Shown one piece after another: positions 33,183-35,096 of a DNA stretch of 35,096 nucleotides (positions are counted from its first letter, which is position 1; every line of letters begins with the position of its first letter). The DNA is from Candidatus Liptonbacteria bacterium. GTDB taxonomy: Bacteria > Patescibacteriota > Minisyncoccia > UBA6257 > 2-01-FULL-56-20. A model generated the notes under the pieces. It was given only the letters and a program-made list of their open reading frames with translations. It searched no databases and was not told the DNA's origin. The stretch lies in the NCBI GenBank assembly GCA_023244935.1, contig JAHFLJ010000009.1:1-35096 (forward strand), in the 5' to 3' direction. Position numbers and translations under genes: made by a program.

Positions 33183-33698
33183 ATGAATATCCACCCACTT
33201 TTTGTGCATTTCCCAATAGCGCTACTTGCGATATATGCGGTGCTAGAGTTAGTCCGAATCAAAAAGATTAAAGACTTCACAGCTTGGATTTATATAAAAG
33301 CATCTTTTCTATTCGTCGGAGTTGCCGGAGCTCTCGCTTCGTTAGAGACAGGAGAATCGGCCGCTGAATTTCACCGCGACCAAAGCGAACTCGTAAGGAT
33401 GCATGAGACATTTTCACAGCTAACAACGGCAATTTTTCTGATTTTGGGCATTAGATATTTTTTTGTAGTGGTCGACAAATTGTTTGGAGAGAAAATTAGG
33501 TCTTCCAAATGCCAAAAATTCTGGAGCAATTCTTTGATTTTCGTAACTAAAATATTCTCCGGCTGGTTGCTGGTTGCGCTGGCTTTAGTTGGAGTGACGG
33601 GATTGGTTATAACCGGAGCTCTCGGAGGAACGATTGTCTACGGGCCGGACATGGATCCGATAACTACTTTTGTAAACAAGCTTTTGTTCGCGAAATAG
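33183..33698 (+). CDS. DUF2231-like membrane protein
   Basis: MNIHPLFVHFPIALLAIYAVLEL...ETGESAAEF; four TM segments. Confidence 0.75.
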   Translation: MNIHPLFVHFPIALLAIYAVLELVRIKKIKDFTAWIYIKASFLFVGVAGALASLETGESAAEFHRDQSELVRMHETFSQLTTAIFLILGIRYFFVVVDKLFGEKIRSSKCQKFWSNSLIFVTKIFSGWLLVALALVGVTGLVITGALGGTIVYGPDMDPITTFVNKLLFAK

Positions 33699-33705
33699 GA
33701 ATAAT

Positions 33706-33731
33706 CAAAAATCCCCGGAAGGGGATTTTTG
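33706..33731. terminator. Intrinsic terminator
   Basis: CAAAAATCCCC-GGAA-GGGGATTTTTG. Confidence 0.88.
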
Positions 33732-33775
33732 TTTTGCCTAGTGGCTATTGGCTAATCACTAACTATTATCTCTGT

Positions 33776-33803
33776 TTGACTTTGCGGGGGGGGGTATTAA
33801 AAT
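33776..33803 (+). promoter_or_regulatory. Candidate promoter with a G9 tract in the spacer
   Basis: TTGACT 33776-33781, G9 33786-33794, TAAAAT 33798-33803. Confidence 0.55.
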
Positions 33804-33839
33804 GAATCAAAAGGTTAAACCAAAAAATAAAATACAGAT

Positions 33840-34253
33840 ATGGGATTTGAGTCAATGCCGTCCACGCCCGACGAACTAAACGAAGCGCCTCCCATTGAAA
33901 ACAATGGCGAAAAGAAAGAAGGGGCAGCCGAAAGCGAATACACCACTTCTCCTGAAGAAGTTTTAGAAGGCATCGCCGCACACATTAAAAAGTATGAAGA
34001 GCAGGGAGTCAAGAATCAAGACGCAGCACGAGATCAGATTTTTAAATTATATGATTTAGCGATAAAAGCAATGAAGCAAAAGATTCCTTTCGATGTAGAT
34101 AAGGTGAAAGCTGTGTTTGGAGATGCAGCCAATAATAAAATAATTGCTGAAAAATTGAACAGTCGTTTCCAAAGATTATCTGGATTATATAAAGACTATG
34201 GGGAATACCAAGAATATAAATGGGATATGGAGGGTAGGGAGATAGACTATTAA
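33840..34253 (+). CDS. Hypothetical acidic protein
   Basis: 137 aa (MGFESMPSTPDELNEAPPIENNGEKKEGAAESEYTTSPEEVLEG...); flanked by promoter-like and terminator-like sequence. Confidence 0.65.
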   Translation: MGFESMPSTPDELNEAPPIENNGEKKEGAAESEYTTSPEEVLEGIAAHIKKYEEQGVKNQDAARDQIFKLYDLAIKAMKQKIPFDVDKVKAVFGDAANNKIIAEKLNSRFQRLSGLYKDYGEYQEYKWDMEGREIDY

Positions 34254-34259
34254 GAATTA

Positions 34260-34286
34260 ACAAAACCGCCGGGTAGGCGGTTTTGT
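34260..34286. terminator. Intrinsic terminator
   Basis: ACAAAACCGCC-GGGTA-GGCGGTTTTGT. Confidence 0.85.
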
Positions 34287-34430
34287 TATATAATCAGGAA
34301 AGATTGTGTTTCAGCTAATTACGGGGCTCCGCTTACGCGGGGATTACGTTTCTCATCATTTCTGCTATTGATTGCAACCGACCATATTCACATTTGCAGG
34401 GGGGGGAGCGAGGGTGGTTATAATAAGTAT

Positions 34431-34799
34431 ATGAATAATAAATTGCCGGATGGCGTAAAACTCAAAATAACTTATCAGGGCTCAGTCTTTGAATGTAGTA
34501 TGTTTATTGGATACCTTCTAGATTTTAACGATTGCATCTCAATTTCTTCAGAGTTTCGAGATAAGGCAATCTCGGACGGAATAGCCGATATCGCGCTAGC
34601 GTCTGTTGCCGAAAAAGCAGCAGAGATTGAAAGTATCAAAGAAAATAAAATTATTAAGATACTCCTCGGAGGTAAAGCGAAAATTAATTCCAAAAAGAAG
34701 GGGGATGTCGAAATCGCGTTACTCGGAGTCCGCGTAGGCGCTGACGAGGCAAACCCTGATCGGTGGATCACGGCCGAATCTGATGCCGGGAAAGGTTAA
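34431..34799 (+). CDS. Hypothetical protein
   Basis: MNNKLPDGVKLKITYQGSVFECSMFIGYLLDF...; start reassigned to 34431, just downstream of TATAAT (34419-34424). Confidence 0.6.
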   Translation: MNNKLPDGVKLKITYQGSVFECSMFIGYLLDFNDCISISSEFRDKAISDGIADIALASVAEKAAEIESIKENKIIKILLGGKAKINSKKKGDVEIALLGVRVGADEANPDRWITAESDAGKG

Positions 34800-34902
34800 T
34801 CATCTTAACGGTTCGTGGACTAATACTCCTATGGCTTTCGTTCGGAGGATCTGGCGCATCCAGAGGTAAGATTTCCGGATGGTGGCATATTCGAAAAAGA
34901 TA

Positions 34903-34940
34903 AGAATAAAAAATCCCCCGAAAGGGGAATTTTTTATTCT
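34903..34940. terminator. Intrinsic terminator
   Basis: AGAATAAAAAATCCCCC-GAAA-GGGGAATTTTTTATTCT. Confidence 0.85.
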
Positions 34941-34942
34941 GG

Positions 34943-34962
34943 ATTCCCGCCTTCGCGGGAAT
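34943..34962. repeat. Short REP-like hairpin ATTCCCGC-CTTC-GCGGGAAT
   Basis: 8-bp perfect arms, 4-nt loop. Confidence 0.7.
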
Positions 34963-34971
34963 GGCAGTTTT

Positions 34972-35096
34972 TTATTTCTTCATCTTCAAGATCATTCTCT
35001 TTTCGTCCGGTTTAAGGGAGGAAACTTCGAACTTGTATTCTTTCTTCAGTTCAAGCTCTTTTTTCATCTCGTCTACACTGCCAAATTCGGAAACGT
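34972..35096 (-). CDS. C-terminal part of probable S1-domain protein (ribosomal protein S1-like)
   Basis: Minus frame: VSEFGSVDEMKKELELKKEYKFEVSSLKPDEKRMILKMKK*, resembles end of an S1 RNA-binding repeat; truncated by window. Confidence 0.6.
   Translation of the reverse strand, partial: VSEFGSVDEMKKELELKKEYKFEVSSLKPDEKRMILKMKK

Noticed and set aside
1-35096. CRISPR array
   Set aside because: No regularly spaced 20-40 bp repeats with unique spacers; the only tandem repeat is the 96-bp tRNA-Phe duplication.

Overview
The window reads as a Patescibacteria/CPR (Parcubacteria-like) chromosome segment. This is inferred from gene content, the gene neighbourhoods and lineage-style palindromic repeats. 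Left part (1-7.7 kb, minus strand): a type IV secretion-like cluster (partial VirB4/TraC-like protein, TraC-like domain protein, PrgI, Pro-rich protein, VirB6/TrbL-like membrane protein, 853-aa exported protein). Middle: housekeeping genes (rsmA/ksgA, membrane spermidine-synthase-like protein, UvrD-type helicase, LysM protein, ComM-like ATPase, DksA/TraR zinc finger, yraN, nusA, membrane pyrophosphatase, clpP, ftsH, DedA-like). Right: an accessory stretch (decayed HNH gene, AAA/DUF4143-type ATPase, SWIM protein, decayed NMT1/THI5-like gene), then yvcK, folD, an M15-like protein, a tRNA cluster and small hypothetical genes, ending in a probable ribosomal protein S1 C-terminus. Most interesting: (1) a GIY-YIG gene between a broken and an intact tRNA-Phe 5' half, with a 20-bp palindrome CCTGCCTGCCGGCAGGCAGG inserted in the D-loop and T-loop positions of duplicated tRNA-Phe fragments, so filled and empty sites sit side by side; (2) an apparently catalytically degenerate LAGLIDADG-type gene bounded by 22-bp inverted repeats, with more copies of the motif and a perfect 28-bp palindrome beside it; (3) a nested, mutually exclusive inverted-repeat leader directly before clpP; (4) a tRNA-Ile with a UAU anticodon; (5) poly-G tracts in candidate promoter spacers of small hypothetical genes. 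All calls are by eye; no searches were run.
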